From positions 160,367-224,366 of the forward strand of contig JAUVVG010000001.1 in assembly GCA_030604735.1 (NCBI GenBank): DNA of 64,000 nucleotides, in the 5' to 3' direction. The position numbers and the translations under genes were made by a program. The notes beneath the pieces are model-generated. The model searched no databases. It was not told the origin of the DNA and saw only the letters and a list, made by a program, of their open reading frames with translations. How positions within the stretch are numbered: the stretch's first letter is position 1; each line of letters begins with the position of its first letter. This DNA is from Azoarcus sp. GTDB taxonomy: Bacteria > Pseudomonadota > Gammaproteobacteria > Burkholderiales > Rhodocyclaceae. Shown piece by piece: positions 27,511 through 37,970 of this stretch.

Positions 27511-28302
27511 ATGACAGAGCAGACGCTGGCCGGGCGATGCATCGTGGTGACCCGTCCCGAAGCCCAGTCGGATTCACTGTGCCGTGAGATCGTTGCGCGT
27601 GGCGGGGAAGCGATCAAGTTCCCGGTGTTGGGCATCGCGCCGGCGTCCAACCGTTCCGAGTTGTTGTGGGCAATCGAACATCTCGATCGCTTCGATATCG
27701 CTTTCTTCGTGAGCCCTAATGCAATCCAGCATGCGCTCGACGCGATCCTTGAACAGCGTCGATGGCCCGACTCGGTCGCGGTCGCATGCGTCGGGGGAGG
27801 CAGTGCTCAGGCCTTGCATGCGAGGGGTTTTCCGGAAGTGATCGCGCCGTTCAGCGGTTTCGACAGCGAAGCGGTGTTGCGACTGCCGGTATTCTCGGCT
27901 GACGCGATCGCCGGACGAAAGGTGGTGATCTTTCGTGGCGACGGCGGGCGTGATCTGCTGGGAGAGAGCTTGCGCGCGCGCGGGGCGGAGGTTGCCTATG
28001 TCACCTGCTACCGCCGTTTCCAGCCGGTACTGGACCCGGCGCCGATGCTTGCACGGGCGCGGGATGGTCGCCTGGATGCGATCACCCTGACCAGCAGCGA
28101 GGGCGTCGGGAACTTCGTCAGGATGGTGGGCGATAAGGGTGTCCAAGCATTGGCGAAGGTGCCGTTATTCGTTCCCCATGCGCGGATCGCCGCATGTGCG
28201 CGTGACCAGGGTTTCTTGGACGTCACCGAGACCGCTCCGGGCAATCTCGGTTTGTTGACGGGTTTGGAGGCGCGTTTCCCGAGTGTTCGCGGTGTTGGCT
28301 GA
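27511..28302 (+). CDS. hemD: Uroporphyrinogen-III synthase
   Basis: Closes and inverts ring D of hydroxymethylbilane to give uroporphyrinogen III. The 263-residue protein has the weakly conserved two-domain fold of the family: VVTRPEAQSDSLC at the start, FFVSPNAIQHAL, VACVGGGSAQAL, VVIFRGDGGRDLLGE and a late TLTSSEGVGNF. It is separated from hemC by 12 bases, so co-translation is likely. The family has low sequence identity, but context makes the call firm. Confidence 0.94.
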   Translation: MTEQTLAGRCIVVTRPEAQSDSLCREIVARGGEAIKFPVLGIAPASNRSELLWAIEHLDRFDIAFFVSPNAIQHALDAILEQRRWPDSVAVACVGGGSAQALHARGFPEVIAPFSGFDSEAVLRLPVFSADAIAGRKVVIFRGDGGRDLLGESLRARGAEVAYVTCYRRFQPVLDPAPMLARARDGRLDAITLTSSEGVGNFVRMVGDKGVQALAKVPLFVPHARIAACARDQGFLDVTETAPGNLGLLTGLEARFPSVRGVG

Positions 28303-28521
28303 ATCGGATATCGATGTGCCAGCAGTGCCGACGGAGGCTTGGGCAGGGGCATCGTTCGCGTTAAGCTGAGGCCGGTTCGCCTCATATGTCATGCAGGGGG
28401 ACGGTTGCGGTGTGTGGCCCGGACATTCATATGGTTTTAGTGCTGGATTTCCTATAGATTCATAAATGCCATTGATTATCGGCCATCTGACTCCCGGCCA
28501 CACTCGGTTACACTCGACATC

Positions 28522-29976
28522 ATGAAAAAAGACAAGCCCGTGCTTACTCAACCGCCCGTCATCGACAAGACGGCAGCGCAGACTCCGGCCGAACCCGTTT
28601 CGCGCCCGGATGACGAGATGTTGCGTTCCGACGATGTGCCGCGTCCCGATGAGGTGCCGAACGACACTGGCAGGACCGGTGTGGATGACCCGGTGGCCAG
28701 CGACTCGACCGTGGAGTCGTCATCCGGAAGCGCGGCGACGCCTGAAGCCGAAGTCCCCCCGGGCGATGTGCGCGAAACGAATGAATCTGGCGAACCCTTT
28801 GAGAAGGGTGAGCAGCGGCCGGAATCTGACGAGGCCCCCGCGTTGCTGAAACCGCCGCCTGCCGCCGGGCAAACGGTCGCCGAGTCACCCCGTCCCAGTC
28901 GTCTGCCTTTGGTGATTTCGGTGCTGGCGCTGATCGGGGTCGGTTTGATTGGCTGGCAGGTGTGGGAGCTGCGGGCGTTGTCCAAGGAGACCCGGCAGGA
29001 GGTGGCGCAGCGTTTGTCCGCGGGAGACGGTTCGGTCGCCGAGATCAGGGCGCTGACCCGTCAGCAGCAGGAGCAGATCTCGGCCTTCCAGAGTCGTTTT
29101 GGTGTGCTCGAATCGCAGGTTGCCGCAACCGAGGGACAGGCTGCGGCGCTGGAAGCGCTCTACATGGAGTATTCACGCTCGCGAAGCGATCAGGCCTTGG
29201 CCGAGGTCGAGCAGGCGATTAATATCGCCGCCCAGCAGCTCCAACTGGCGGGTAATTTCGAGGCCGGCTTGATCGCGCTGCAAGGCGCCGAGGCACGCCT
29301 GGCGATGCCGGATCAAGGGCATCTGCAGGCACTGCGCCGGGCGCTGATCAGGGACATCGAGGAGATCAAGGCGCATCCGCAGGTCGATGTGCCCGGCCTC
29401 GCCCTCAAGCTCGAGATATTGCTGGAGCGGGTTGATCGCTTGCCGTTGGCGTTCGAGGTCAGGCTCGAGCAGGAGGTGGCGGCTGCACAGGCTAAGGCCG
29501 AGCGTGCCGCGACGGACGGTGGCGATGGCTACCTGGCGCAGGCGCTCTCGTATGCGCGCGCCCTGAGCGCGGATATCTGGGGCGAAGTCAAAGGCATGGT
29601 GAGGCTGGAGCGCATGGATAGTGCCGATCCGGTGCTGCTCGCCCCGGCGCAAGCCACGTACCTGCGTGAGAACGTCAAGATCCGCCTGCTGACCGCCCGT
29701 TTGGCGCTGCTGGCCAGGGACGGTCGCACCTATGCGTCGGACCTAGCGATGGCGAAGAACTGGATAGAGCGTTACTTCGATCTTGAAAACGAGCAGGTGC
29801 AACGCGCGATGTCCGATCTCACCGACTTGGCCCAGACGCCGATCAAGGCCGAGTTGCCTGCTTTGACCGAAACCTTCGCCGCGTTGCGCCTGGTTCAGGC
29901 TCGTTCGTCGCAGCGCCCTGTCGGTGAAGCCTCCGAATCCTCGTCCGCGCCGGCCGCGGGCGAAGGCGCACGCTGA
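28522..29976 (+). CDS. hemX: HemX-like membrane protein
   Basis: A 484-residue protein of the HemX family, which sits between hemD and hemY in many proteobacteria. It was once annotated as uroporphyrinogen methyltransferase but has no methyltransferase motif. Residues 1-130 are a disordered tail rich in Pro, Glu, Asp and Ser. One transmembrane helix follows (about 131-150, RLPLVISVLALIGVGLIGW), then a long coiled-coil and helical periplasmic part (about 160-460). A role as scaffold for haem-synthesis enzymes has been proposed but is not established. It starts 219 bases after hemD and 12 bases before hemY. Confidence 0.9.
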   Translation: MKKDKPVLTQPPVIDKTAAQTPAEPVSRPDDEMLRSDDVPRPDEVPNDTGRTGVDDPVASDSTVESSSGSAATPEAEVPPGDVRETNESGEPFEKGEQRPESDEAPALLKPPPAAGQTVAESPRPSRLPLVISVLALIGVGLIGWQVWELRALSKETRQEVAQRLSAGDGSVAEIRALTRQQQEQISAFQSRFGVLESQVAATEGQAAALEALYMEYSRSRSDQALAEVEQAINIAAQQLQLAGNFEAGLIALQGAEARLAMPDQGHLQALRRALIRDIEEIKAHPQVDVPGLALKLEILLERVDRLPLAFEVRLEQEVAAAQAKAERAATDGGDGYLAQALSYARALSADIWGEVKGMVRLERMDSADPVLLAPAQATYLRENVKIRLLTARLALLARDGRTYASDLAMAKNWIERYFDLENEQVQRAMSDLTDLAQTPIKAELPALTETFAALRLVQARSSQRPVGEASESSSAPAAGEGAR

Positions 29977-29988
29977 GGAGATCGTCAA

Positions 29989-31173
29989 ATGCGTGCTTTG
30001 CTCTGGATCATTGCAATATTCGCGCTCGCGGCCGGTGTCGCGATGCTCGCCGGCGCCAACGAAGGCTATGTGTTGCTGGTGATGCCACCATGGCGGGCCC
30101 AGGCCTCGTTGAATCTCGTCATCGTCGCGGCGGTGGTCGGGTTCCTGGCGAGTTATTTCCTGCTGCGTCTGATCGCGCGGACACTGGACTTGCCCGGTCG
30201 GGTGGGGGCCTTTCGTGCCCGGCGACAACATGAGAAGGCGGCTCGAGCCATGAAGGACGGCCTCCGCGCCCTTTACGAAGGCCGATTCACCGATGCGATC
30301 AAGTCCGCCAAGGTCGCCTATGCCTCGGGTGGCGACGCCCCCGAGGCGGCGCTCATCGCGGCACGGGCGGCCGATGGTGTCGGTGACGAGCGACGTTATC
30401 GCGAGTGGATGGACAAGGCGGCCGCAAGCGACGAGGGACGCATCGCACAGTTGCTCACCGGGGCGGAACTTGCGCTGGGGCGCGGGGATGTTGATGAGGC
30501 AGCTCGCTCTTTGGATGCCTTGCGCAAGCGAACCAAGGGCCACCTCGGAACGAGTGCGCTACGCCTCGCGCTGGAAGTCGCGCGACGTAGGCATCGCTGG
30601 GATGAGATCATCGACCTGGTCGGGCGATTGTCGGCCAACAAGGCGATCAATGCAGACGAGGCCGGCGGGCTTCTGCGTGAGGCCCGGCTGTTGCGTTTGA
30701 AAGAACTGGTCGGTGACCCGGACAAGATGGCCGAGTTCTGGCGTGGCCTGGGCAAGGAAGATCTGGCCGATCGCCTTTTCGTCATGCAGGCGCTGCCGGT
30801 ACTGGCGAAGGTCGGCAAGGCGGCCATTGCCCGCAAGACGGTCGAACGATTGCTCGAGATCGAATGGAATAGCGAACTGGCGCGCTGCTATGTGCTGTGC
30901 TCGGGGGAAGGTGACGAAGCCAAGGATGCCTTGTCCCGCGCCGAACGATGGCTGACCGCCCACCCGGATGATCCCGGGTTGTTGTATTCATTGGGTCGGC
31001 AGTGCATGGTCGCTCAAATCTGGGGCAAGGCGCAAAGCTATCTCGAAACCTCGGCAAAGCTGATGCCGCGCGCGGACGTCAGCTTCGCGATCGCCGAACT
31101 GATGGACGCGCTGGAGCGTCCAGCCGATGCGAAAGCGCATTATCGAAGCGCTGCGTTGGCGATGCAGTCTTAG
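29989..31173 (+). CDS. hemY: HemY-like TPR membrane protein
   Basis: A 394-residue protein of the proteobacterial HemY family (unrelated to the Bacillus protoporphyrinogen oxidase of that name). It has two N-terminal transmembrane segments (about 3-21 and 39-60) followed by TPR-like helical repeats. In other bacteria the family is linked to porphyrin metabolism by its location, and recent work suggests a regulatory effect on haem synthesis. It closes the hem run. A REP-like hairpin lies downstream. Confidence 0.9.
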   Translation: MRALLWIIAIFALAAGVAMLAGANEGYVLLVMPPWRAQASLNLVIVAAVVGFLASYFLLRLIARTLDLPGRVGAFRARRQHEKAARAMKDGLRALYEGRFTDAIKSAKVAYASGGDAPEAALIAARAADGVGDERRYREWMDKAAASDEGRIAQLLTGAELALGRGDVDEAARSLDALRKRTKGHLGTSALRLALEVARRRHRWDEIIDLVGRLSANKAINADEAGGLLREARLLRLKELVGDPDKMAEFWRGLGKEDLADRLFVMQALPVLAKVGKAAIARKTVERLLEIEWNSELARCYVLCSGEGDEAKDALSRAERWLTAHPDDPGLLYSLGRQCMVAQIWGKAQSYLETSAKLMPRADVSFAIAELMDALERPADAKAHYRSAALAMQS

Positions 31174-31204
31174 CGTAAAAGCGGCACTGGCGACTCACCA
31201 GGCC

Positions 31205-31228
31205 CCCTCGCCCGCTTACGGGTGAGGG
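31205..31228. repeat. REP-like hairpin after hemY
   Basis: CCCTCGCCCG (31205-31214) and CGGGTGAGGG (31219-31228) pair across CTTA with one G-U pair. The shape is that of short extragenic palindromic elements in other gamma- and betaproteobacteria. It shares GGGTGAGGG with the hairpin at 9952-9989. It lies between the convergent hemY and hemF genes. Confidence 0.5.
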
Positions 31229-31379
31229 AAATCGGTCATGGTGGCTTTCATGAGCCGGGGCGGGCCGATTCCATGATCGTTAGCCGGGAATTCGGTTCGG
31301 ACGGGGTGTCAGAGTCGAAGAGCGCCATGTTCTCAGGCGCCGCTGGTAGCGCCCATTCCCTGTAGCCCGACCGGTTCTA

Positions 31380-32294
31380 TCAGACCCAGTCGCGCGCCTT
31401 GAGGAATTCCGCGTAAAGCCGATGTTCCGGCGTGCCGGCTTCGGGCGTCCAGTCGTAGCGCCATTTGACGAGCGGCGGTAGCGACATCAGGATGGACTCG
31501 GTGCGCCCCCCCGACTGTAGACCGAACAGGGTGCCCCGGTCGAAAACCAGGTTGAACTCGACATAGCGCCCACGTCGGTAAGCCTGGAAGTCCCGCTCGC
31601 GCTCGCCGTAAGCTTGGTCGCGTCGCCGGTCGACGATGGGCAGGTAGGCTTCCAGGAAGGCGTCGCCTACGCCGCGGGTGAGGCCGAAGCATTCCTCGAA
31701 CGGTCGTTGGCCGTCGGCGCCGAGATCGTCGAAGAACAGGCCTCCCACGCCACGTGGTTCATTGCGGTGCTTCAGGAAGAAATACTGGTCGCACCAGTCT
31801 TTCAAGCGCTTGTGTTCGGCTTCGCCGCCGAACGGGACCACCGCATTCCTGCAGGTCGTGTGGAAATGCCGCACGTCCTCTTCGAAAGGATAGTAAGGCG
31901 TGAGATCCATGCCGCCGCCGAACCACCACACCGGATTCGGTGTATCGGCGCCGGCGATGAAGAAGCGGACATTGAGGTGGACCGTGGGGCAATAGGGATT
32001 GCGCGGGTGCAACACCAGCGACACGCCCATCGCCTCGAAACCGCGCCCAGCCAGGTCGGGCCGGTGAGCGGTCGCCGAAGGCGGCATGGACTGACCGAAT
32101 ACATGGGAGAAATTGACCCCGCCCCGTTCGAAGAAGATCCCTTCCTCGAGCACGCGCGAGGTGCCGCCCCCACCGCCGGGCCGCTCCCAGCTGTCGCTCA
32201 GAAAACCGTGACCGTCGAAGGCCTCCAGCGCGGTAACGATATTCGCCTGTAGTCCGAGAAAGTATTGCTTGATGGTCGCTGTGTCGATGTGCAT
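31380..32294 (-). CDS. hemF: Oxygen-dependent coproporphyrinogen-III oxidase
   Basis: Converts coproporphyrinogen III to protoporphyrinogen IX with O2. The 304-residue protein has the family's conserved stretches: [20 protein letters not shown] with [14 protein letters not shown], and [18 protein letters not shown], then a [16 protein letters not shown] segment. ATG 32294 gives the usual length; the frame stays open further upstream without family similarity. It is the last gene of the long leftward run that begins at amgK. It points to aerobic haem synthesis in an organism that can also respire without oxygen. Confidence 0.96.
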   Translation of the reverse strand: MHIDTATIKQYFLGLQANIVTALEAFDGHGFLSDSWERPGGGGGTSRVLEEGIFFERGGVNFSHVFGQSMPPSATAHRPDLAGRGFEAMGVSLVLHPRNPYCPTVHLNVRFFIAGADTPNPVWWFGGGMDLTPYYPFEEDVRHFHTTCRNAVVPFGGEAEHKRLKDWCDQYFFLKHRNEPRGVGGLFFDDLGADGQRPFEECFGLTRGVGDAFLEAYLPIVDRRRDQAYGERERDFQAYRRGRYVEFNLVFDRGTLFGLQSGGRTESILMSLPPLVKWRYDWTPEAGTPEHRLYAEFLKARDWV

Positions 32295-32343
32295 TCCGGC
32301 GAGCCTGGGGCGTGGGTAGGGGGCGTTGGCGGGTTGGGCCGAC

Positions 32344-33621
32344 TCAGTTCTTGCGCGACAGCGCGCGATGGCCGATGTCGCGGCGGTACTGACGTCCCTC
32401 GAAAGTGATGCCCTCGGCGAGTTCATAGGCGCGCTTCTGGGCGCTGCGGACATTGTCGCCCAGCGCGGTGACGCATAACACCCGGCCGCCGGCGGTGACG
32501 ACCTGGCCGTCCTGTTCGGCGGTGCCGGCGTGAAACACGTGGGCGTCCTCCATTTCCTGGGTCGGCAGACCTGCAATTGGATCACCCTTGCGCGGTGAAT
32601 CGGGATAGCCGCCCGCGGCCAGGACCACGCCGAGCGCGATGCGCCGGTCCCACTCCGCTTCGACCTGATCCAGTCGTCCGTTGATGGCCGCTTCGATCAG
32701 GTCGGCCAGATCGGTCTTGAGGCGCATCAGAATGGGTTGTGTCTCCGGATCACCCATCCGGCAGTTGAACTCGACTACGCGTGGTTGTCCTTGCTCGTCG
32801 ATCATCAGACCAGCGTAGAGAAAACCGGTGTAGGCCATACCGTCTGCGCTCATGCCGGCCAGGGTAGGAAAAATGATCTCCCTCATCACCCTGGCATGGA
32901 CTTCCGGGGTCACCACCGGCGCCGGTGAGTAGGCGCCCATGCCACCGGTGTTCGGACCCTGGTCGTTGTCGAGCAGGCGCTTGTGATCCTGGCTGGTGGC
33001 GAGTGCCAGCGCATTTCGGCCATCGGCCATCACGATGAAGCTCGCTTCCTCGCCCCGCATGAATTCCTCGATCACGACACGTGCGCCGGCCTCGCCCATG
33101 CGGTTGTCGAGCAACATCATGTCGATCGCGGCGTGGGCCTCTTCGCGTGTCATGGCAACGACGACCCCCTTGCCAGCGGCCAGACCATCGGCCTTGATCA
33201 CGATCGGGGCACCTTCCGACTCGACATGGGCGTGCGCCTCGGCGGCATCGGAAAAGGTCTGGTAGCGTGCGGTGGGAATGTCGTGGCGCGCCAGGAATCG
33301 TTTGGCGAAATCCTTGGAGCTCTCGAGCTGCGCCGCGGCCTGGGTCGGGCCGAAGATCGGCAGACCCTCTGCGCGGAAGGCGTCTACCACGCCTGCGGCA
33401 AGCGGGGCCTCCGGGCCGACCACGGTGAACTGCACCTCTTGGTCACGCGCCAGCTTGACCAGATCGGCGATGGTGGTGACGGGAACGTTCTGGATCAGCG
33501 GCTCCCGCGCCGTGCCGGCATTACCGGGTGCGACGAGCACCCGGGTGACTTTGGGCGAGTGGGCCAGTTTCCAGGCGAGAGCGTGTTCGCGACCGCCCGA
33601 TCCGATGACGAGTACTTTCAT
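32344..33621 (-). CDS. purD: Phosphoribosylamine-glycine ligase (GARS)
   Basis: The second step of purine synthesis, joining phosphoribosylamine and glycine with ATP. The 425-residue ATP-grasp enzyme starts [19 protein letters not shown] and has the diagnostic RFGDPETQP-like stretch, here [16 protein letters not shown]. It follows purH by 82 bases, with a strong hairpin between them, and is 49 bases before hemF. The purH-purD pair is the common arrangement. Confidence 0.97.
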   Translation of the reverse strand: MKVLVIGSGGREHALAWKLAHSPKVTRVLVAPGNAGTAREPLIQNVPVTTIADLVKLARDQEVQFTVVGPEAPLAAGVVDAFRAEGLPIFGPTQAAAQLESSKDFAKRFLARHDIPTARYQTFSDAAEAHAHVESEGAPIVIKADGLAAGKGVVVAMTREEAHAAIDMMLLDNRMGEAGARVVIEEFMRGEEASFIVMADGRNALALATSQDHKRLLDNDQGPNTGGMGAYSPAPVVTPEVHARVMREIIFPTLAGMSADGMAYTGFLYAGLMIDEQGQPRVVEFNCRMGDPETQPILMRLKTDLADLIEAAINGRLDQVEAEWDRRIALGVVLAAGGYPDSPRKGDPIAGLPTQEMEDAHVFHAGTAEQDGQVVTAGGRVLCVTALGDNVRSAQKRAYELAEGITFEGRQYRRDIGHRALSRKN

Positions 33622-33669
33622 GTGTTTGACTATCCGCAGTGTCTGGGTGAAGCCAGCCGACCGGCCTGT

Positions 33670-33693
33670 CCGGGGCGGATGTCCGCGCCCCGG
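33670..33693 (-). terminator. Hairpin between purH and purD
   Basis: CCGGGGCG (33670-33677) pairs with CGCCCCGG (33686-33693), and an inner GCGGATGTCCGC can form an alternative stem. It lies 10 bases after the purH stop on the minus strand. No T run follows, so it may set the purH:purD ratio or protect the RNA end and need not stop transcription fully. Confidence 0.45.
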
Positions 33694-33703
33694 GGTACAT
33701 GCA

Positions 33704-35287
33704 TCAGTGCCTGAAATGACGGAAACCGGTGAACAGCATCGCGATGCCTTGTTCGTCGGCGGCGGCGATGACCTCGGCGTCACGCATCGAACCGCCCGGC
33801 TGGATGACCGCCGTGGCGCCCGCCTGGGCCAGCACGTCGAGTCCGTCACGGAACGGGAAGAACGCATCCGAGGCCACCACGCTGCCCTTGACGCTCAGCC
33901 CGGCGTTCTCGGCCTTGATCGCAGCGATTCGCGCCGAGTCAACCCGGCTCATCTGACCTGCCCCGACGCCGACGGTCATGCCATCGTGGCAGAAGACGAT
34001 TGCGTTCGATTTCACGTACTTCGCGACCCGCCAGGCGAACAGCAAATCGTCCATTTCCTGCGGGCTGGGTTCACGCCGGGTTACCACCTTGAGGTCAATG
34101 TGCTGGATTCGCGCTTCGTCGGCGCTTTGCACCAGCAGACCGCCGCCGACCCGCTTGTAGTCGCGCGCGCCAGCCGGTGCGCCTAGCGGACAGACCAGTA
34201 CGCGTACATTCTGCTTGGCGCGCAGAAGCGCGAGCGCGTCGTCGGTATAGGACGGCGCGATCAGCACTTCGAGGAACTGCGCCGACACGGCCTCGGCCGC
34301 CACACGATCCACCGTGCAATTGAAGGCGATGATCCCGCCGAAGGCCGAGGTCGGGTCGGTCGAGAAGGCCTTGCGGTAAGCGGCTTCCGGGGAAGAGGCG
34401 AGGGCGACGCCGCAGGGATTGGCGTGCTTCACGATGACGCAGGCCGCGGTATCCGCGTCCTGGTCGAAGGCCTTCACACACTCCCAAGCCGCGTCGGCGT
34501 CGGCGATGTTGTTGTAGGACAGCTCCTTGCCCTGCAACTGGGTGTAGGCCGCGATCGTGCCCTCGGGCGTGTTCGGCTCGCGGTAGAACGCGGCATTCTG
34601 GTGCGGATTCTCGCCGTAGCGAAGGTCCTGGACCTTGTCGAAGGCCAATTGCAGCCGCTCCGGGTAGGCCTGCTTGCTGCCATCTTCGTTCAGCGCGGTC
34701 AGGTAATTGGCGATCGCGCCGTCGTAGCGTGCGGTATGGGTATAGGCCTTCACCGCCAGACCAAAGCGGGTGGCATAGGTCAGCGCCCCACCGTTGTCGC
34801 GCAATTCGTCGATGATTCGGTTGTAATCGTCCGGGTCGGTGATCACGCCGACCCCACCGTTGGCGTCGCCATGGTTCTTCGCTGCCGCGCGAACCATCGC
34901 GGGGCCACCGATGTCGATGTTCTCGATCGCATCGGCCAGGCTGCAGTCCGGCTTGGCGACGGTCTGTTCGAAAGGATACAGATTGACCACCACCAGGTCG
35001 ATGCGTGAAATGCCGTGGGCCGAGATCGTGTCCATGTGCTCGGTCAGGTCGCGGCGGGCCAGGATGCCGCCATGGACCTTGGGGTGCAGTGTCTTGACCC
35101 GTCCGTCCAGCATCTCCGGGAACCCGGTATGTTCGGACACGTCGGTGACCGGCAGGCCCGCCTCACGCAACATCGCGGCGGTACCGCCGGTAGAGAGCAG
35201 TGCGACGCCGGACTCATGCAGGGCACGGGCGAAGTCGAGTACGCCGCGCTTGTCGGAGACGCTGATCAGGGCTTGGGAAACTTTCAT
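33704..35287 (-). CDS. purH: Bifunctional AICAR transformylase / IMP cyclohydrolase
   Basis: Catalyses the last two steps to IMP. The 527-residue length is normal. The N-terminal IMP cyclohydrolase domain (about 1-150, MGS-like fold, with SVSDKRGVL and LLSTGGTA) is followed by the AICAR transformylase domain with KHANPCGVA and the late IQPGGSMRD. It sits 64 bases after fis in the leftward run. In many gammaproteobacteria purH-purD form their own operon; here they follow dusB-fis as is common in betaproteobacteria. Confidence 0.97.
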   Translation of the reverse strand: MKVSQALISVSDKRGVLDFARALHESGVALLSTGGTAAMLREAGLPVTDVSEHTGFPEMLDGRVKTLHPKVHGGILARRDLTEHMDTISAHGISRIDLVVVNLYPFEQTVAKPDCSLADAIENIDIGGPAMVRAAAKNHGDANGGVGVITDPDDYNRIIDELRDNGGALTYATRFGLAVKAYTHTARYDGAIANYLTALNEDGSKQAYPERLQLAFDKVQDLRYGENPHQNAAFYREPNTPEGTIAAYTQLQGKELSYNNIADADAAWECVKAFDQDADTAACVIVKHANPCGVALASSPEAAYRKAFSTDPTSAFGGIIAFNCTVDRVAAEAVSAQFLEVLIAPSYTDDALALLRAKQNVRVLVCPLGAPAGARDYKRVGGGLLVQSADEARIQHIDLKVVTRREPSPQEMDDLLFAWRVAKYVKSNAIVFCHDGMTVGVGAGQMSRVDSARIAAIKAENAGLSVKGSVVASDAFFPFRDGLDVLAQAGATAVIQPGGSMRDAEVIAAADEQGIAMLFTGFRHFRH

Positions 35288-35350
35288 GGCTGTGTGACTG
35301 CAAGAATGAAAAGACGGTGGGGCGGAGCCGGTGGGCAGTCCGACCGGCGT

Positions 35351-35587
35351 TTACAACAGATCGTGCTCGTTCAGCTTGCGGCGCAGGGTGTTGCGATTGA
35401 TTCCCAGGATCTCGGCGGCTGCAGTCTGATTGCCGTTGGCCTGACGCAGGATGAACTCGAGCATAGGGCGCTCGACATTGCGGATGACCATGTTGTAGAC
35501 GGCGCAGGGCTTTTCCCCGTCGAGATCCCGAAAGTACTGGTCGAGCGTGCGCTGCACGCACTCGGCGATTTCGTTGGGATGACTCAT
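35351..35587 (-). CDS. fis: Fis-family DNA-binding protein
   Basis: A 78-residue nucleoid protein of the Fis family. The helix-turn-helix NQTAAAEILGINRNTLRRKL fills residues about 53-72. It is somewhat shorter than E. coli Fis (98 residues), lacking the N-terminal beta-hairpin arm used to stimulate Hin and Gin recombinases, as is usual outside enterics. It overlaps the dusB stop by four bases (ATGA), the ancient dusB-fis pairing. It should bend DNA and adjust rRNA and growth-phase transcription. Confidence 0.95.
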   Translation of the reverse strand: MSHPNEIAECVQRTLDQYFRDLDGEKPCAVYNMVIRNVERPMLEFILRQANGNQTAAAEILGINRNTLRRKLNEHDLL

Positions 35588-36606
35588 GCGGCGAGCTCCT
35601 GCGGATAGTCGGTTTCGTAACGAAGGCGGCTGTCTTCTTCCGCCAGACGCCCGAAGAACTGGTCGACCGCATCCAGTTGCGAAGGAATGTCGGGCAACTG
35701 ATTCATCATCCGCCGGAACGCAGCGGAACCGATCAAGCCCTTGGTGTACCAGGAGATATGCTTGCGTGCGATCTTGAGCCCGCGATCCTCGCCATAGAAG
35801 GTATAGAGGTCGGCGAGGTGTTCGCGACATACCTGGTGGATCTCGGATACCAGCGGGGGCGGCAGATGCACGCCGGTGGCGAGAAAATGCTCGATCTCGC
35901 GGAAGATCCAGGGGCGCCCTTGCGCGGCACGGCCTATCATCACGCCATCCGCGCCGGTGTAGTCGAGCACGAAGCGCGCCTTCTCCGGCGTGGTGATATC
36001 ACCGTTTGCGATGACCGGGATCCGGATCAGGGTCTTGACCCGGGCGATGGTGTCGTATTCTGCATCACCGGTGTATTGATCGGCCCGGGTGCGGCCGTGA
36101 ATCGCGATCGCACGGATGCCGCTGTCTTCCGCGATGCGGGCGATCGTAGGGGCATTGCGGTTGTCGCGGTTCCAGCCGGTACGGAACTTGAGCGTGACCG
36201 GGGTGTTCGGCACCGCCTTGACGACCGCCTCGAGGATGCGCGCGACCAGCGGCTCGTCCTGCATCAGTGCCGACCCCGCCATCACATTGCACACCTTCTT
36301 GGCCGGACAGCCCATATTGATGTCGATGATCTGGGCCCCGTTGTCGGCGTTGTAGCGCGCCGCCTCGGCCATCATGGCCGGATCCGCTCCGGCGATCTGG
36401 ACCGAAATCGGATCGACTTCGCCTTCATGGTTGGCGCGACGGCGGGTTTTCTCGCTGCCGTAGAGCAGGGAGTTCGAGGTCACCATTTCGGACACGGCGA
36501 CCCCTGCGCCGAGCTTCTTGCACAGCTGACGGAAAGGACGGTCGGTGACACCCGCCATCGGTGCGACGAAGAGGTTGTTGCGGAGGGTGAAGCCGGCGAA
36601 CTGCAT
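35584..36606 (-). CDS. dusB: tRNA-dihydrouridine synthase B
   Basis: An FMN-dependent enzyme that reduces uridines in the tRNA D-loop. The 340-residue TIM barrel begins MQFAGFTLRNNLFVAPMAGVTDRPFR, has the catalytic Cys100 in DINMGCPAKKV, and FMN-phosphate motifs NGDITTPE and GADGVMIGRAAQG. The gene precedes and overlaps fis. A 200-base gap separates it from ubiH upstream, so a promoter for dusB-fis may lie at 36607-36806. Confidence 0.96.
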   Translation of the reverse strand: MQFAGFTLRNNLFVAPMAGVTDRPFRQLCKKLGAGVAVSEMVTSNSLLYGSEKTRRRANHEGEVDPISVQIAGADPAMMAEAARYNADNGAQIIDINMGCPAKKVCNVMAGSALMQDEPLVARILEAVVKAVPNTPVTLKFRTGWNRDNRNAPTIARIAEDSGIRAIAIHGRTRADQYTGDAEYDTIARVKTLIRIPVIANGDITTPEKARFVLDYTGADGVMIGRAAQGRPWIFREIEHFLATGVHLPPPLVSEIHQVCREHLADLYTFYGEDRGLKIARKHISWYTKGLIGSAAFRRMMNQLPDIPSQLDAVDQFFGRLAEEDSRLRYETDYPQELAA

Positions 36607-36806
36607 GAGTGGGCGAATGACCGTGGCGGAGTCAGGGTAAAAGAAGGAAGGCGGTATTCTAACCGAAGCCGATTCGACCGGGCAGTTCGCCTTGCCGCCT
36701 TGCGTGGCTAATTCGGCCGGAAAGGCGTCTTTGCCGGACCAAGGATTGCCCGCATCGGGGCGTGACGGCGGGCGGACGGGATCGGTACGGGCCGCCGAGG
36801 ATGGCC

Positions 36807-37970
36807 TCAGGGCCAGGCGCGGGCGCCGAACATCATGCGCCTGGCCACGAAACCGGAAAGGGGCGGGAGCATGTCCAGCGCGAACAAGCCGGCGCCACGC
36901 AAGTGTCGCAAAGGTGCAACATCGTTGCTGAAGCTGCGGATCAGCGTATCGGTGAAACCGATGGTGCCGAAGCGGTCGAGTCGGCGACCGCCCGCATAGC
37001 GCGACAGGCGTTGGGAGGTGCCGGGATCGCCAGGGGCGGCCAGCAGCTCTTTGGATAGCGCCATGACATCGCGCAGCGCGAGATTGAAACCTTGTCCGGC
37101 CACCGGGTGCAGGGTTTGGGCAGCATTGCCCAGCCAGACGGTCCGGGCCTGGAGTGAAGCGGTCTCGCGGCGATAGCGCAGCACGAGCGGGTAGCGTAGG
37201 CGTTCGCTGACGCCGTGGAGGCGGATCCGTGATCCGAAGCTGGCCTGCAGGGCCTGAAGATAGGCCTCGTCGTCCAGGCTTGCGACCACGTCGGCGCGGT
37301 GCGACGGGACCACATGTACCAGTGCCAGGGCCCGCCCGTTCGGGAGCAAGGCGATCGGACCGTCGGGGGTGAAGCGTTCGAAGGCGCGACCGTTGTGATC
37401 ACCGACCTGCGTCACATGGCCGATCAGCGCAGTCTGTTCGTAGTCGTGATGTGTGACGCCCGGTGTGCCGTCGTTCAATCCGCCTTCGGCGCAGGCGAGC
37501 AGACGGGCGCCGATGAGGGTTTCGGTGTTCTCGCCGTCGGTCGAGACCAGCCTGCATTCGACCTCGTTGTCGCGACTGCGACTGTCAACCAGGCGGACAT
37601 TGTCGATGATCCGCATGCCGGCCGACTCGACCGAACGACGCAGTGCGGCAGCCAGGGCGCCGGCCGAGCAGACATGGCCCAGCGCCTCCAGACCATGCTG
37701 TTCCGCTTCCAGCAGGGTGCGCCCGAAGCCGCCCTTTTGCGAGATGTGGATGCTCCGTATCGGCGTCGTCTGGAGGGCGTTCCAGACGCCCAGCCGCTCC
37801 AGTGTCAGTCTGGAGCCGTGCGCGAGAGCGAGTACTCTCGGGTCGGCGGAGGTCGCCAGCGCATCGCGGGCATCGACCAAGGTGACGGCGAGTCCGCTGT
37901 CCTTGAGCGTAAGGGCCAGGGCCAGCCCGACCGGACCAGCGCCGATGATCAGGACATCACAGGTCGCCAT
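36807..37970 (-). CDS. UbiH/VisC-type FAD monooxygenase
   Basis: A flavoprotein hydroxylase of the UbiH/UbiF/VisC family, which hydroxylates the ring of ubiquinone precursors. The 387-residue protein has the FAD-binding GAGPVGLALAL motif near the N terminus, and the second FAD motif in [23 protein letters not shown]. The choice between UbiH, UbiI and UbiF (different ring positions) cannot be made reliably by eye. Its start lies 14 bases inside the end of pepP, the standard pepP-ubiH coupling. Confidence 0.9.
   Translation of the reverse strand: MATCDVLIIGAGPVGLALALTLKDSGLAVTLVDARDALATSADPRVLALAHGSRLTLERLGVWNALQTTPIRSIHISQKGGFGRTLLEAEQHGLEALGHVCSAGALAAALRRSVESAGMRIIDNVRLVDSRSRDNEVECRLVSTDGENTETLIGARLLACAEGGLNDGTPGVTHHDYEQTALIGHVTQVGDHNGRAFERFTPDGPIALLPNGRALALVHVVPSHRADVVASLDDEAYLQALQASFGSRIRLHGVSERLRYPLVLRYRRETASLQARTVWLGNAAQTLHPVAGQGFNLALRDVMALSKELLAAPGDPGTSQRLSRYAGGRRLDRFGTIGFTDTLIRSFSNDVAPLRHLRGAGLFALDMLPPLSGFVARRMMFGARAWP

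Noticed and set aside
28303..28521. 219-bp gap between hemD and hemX
   Set aside because: It is AT-richer near the hemX start and may hold a promoter, but I found no -35/-10 pair or hairpin that I could defend.
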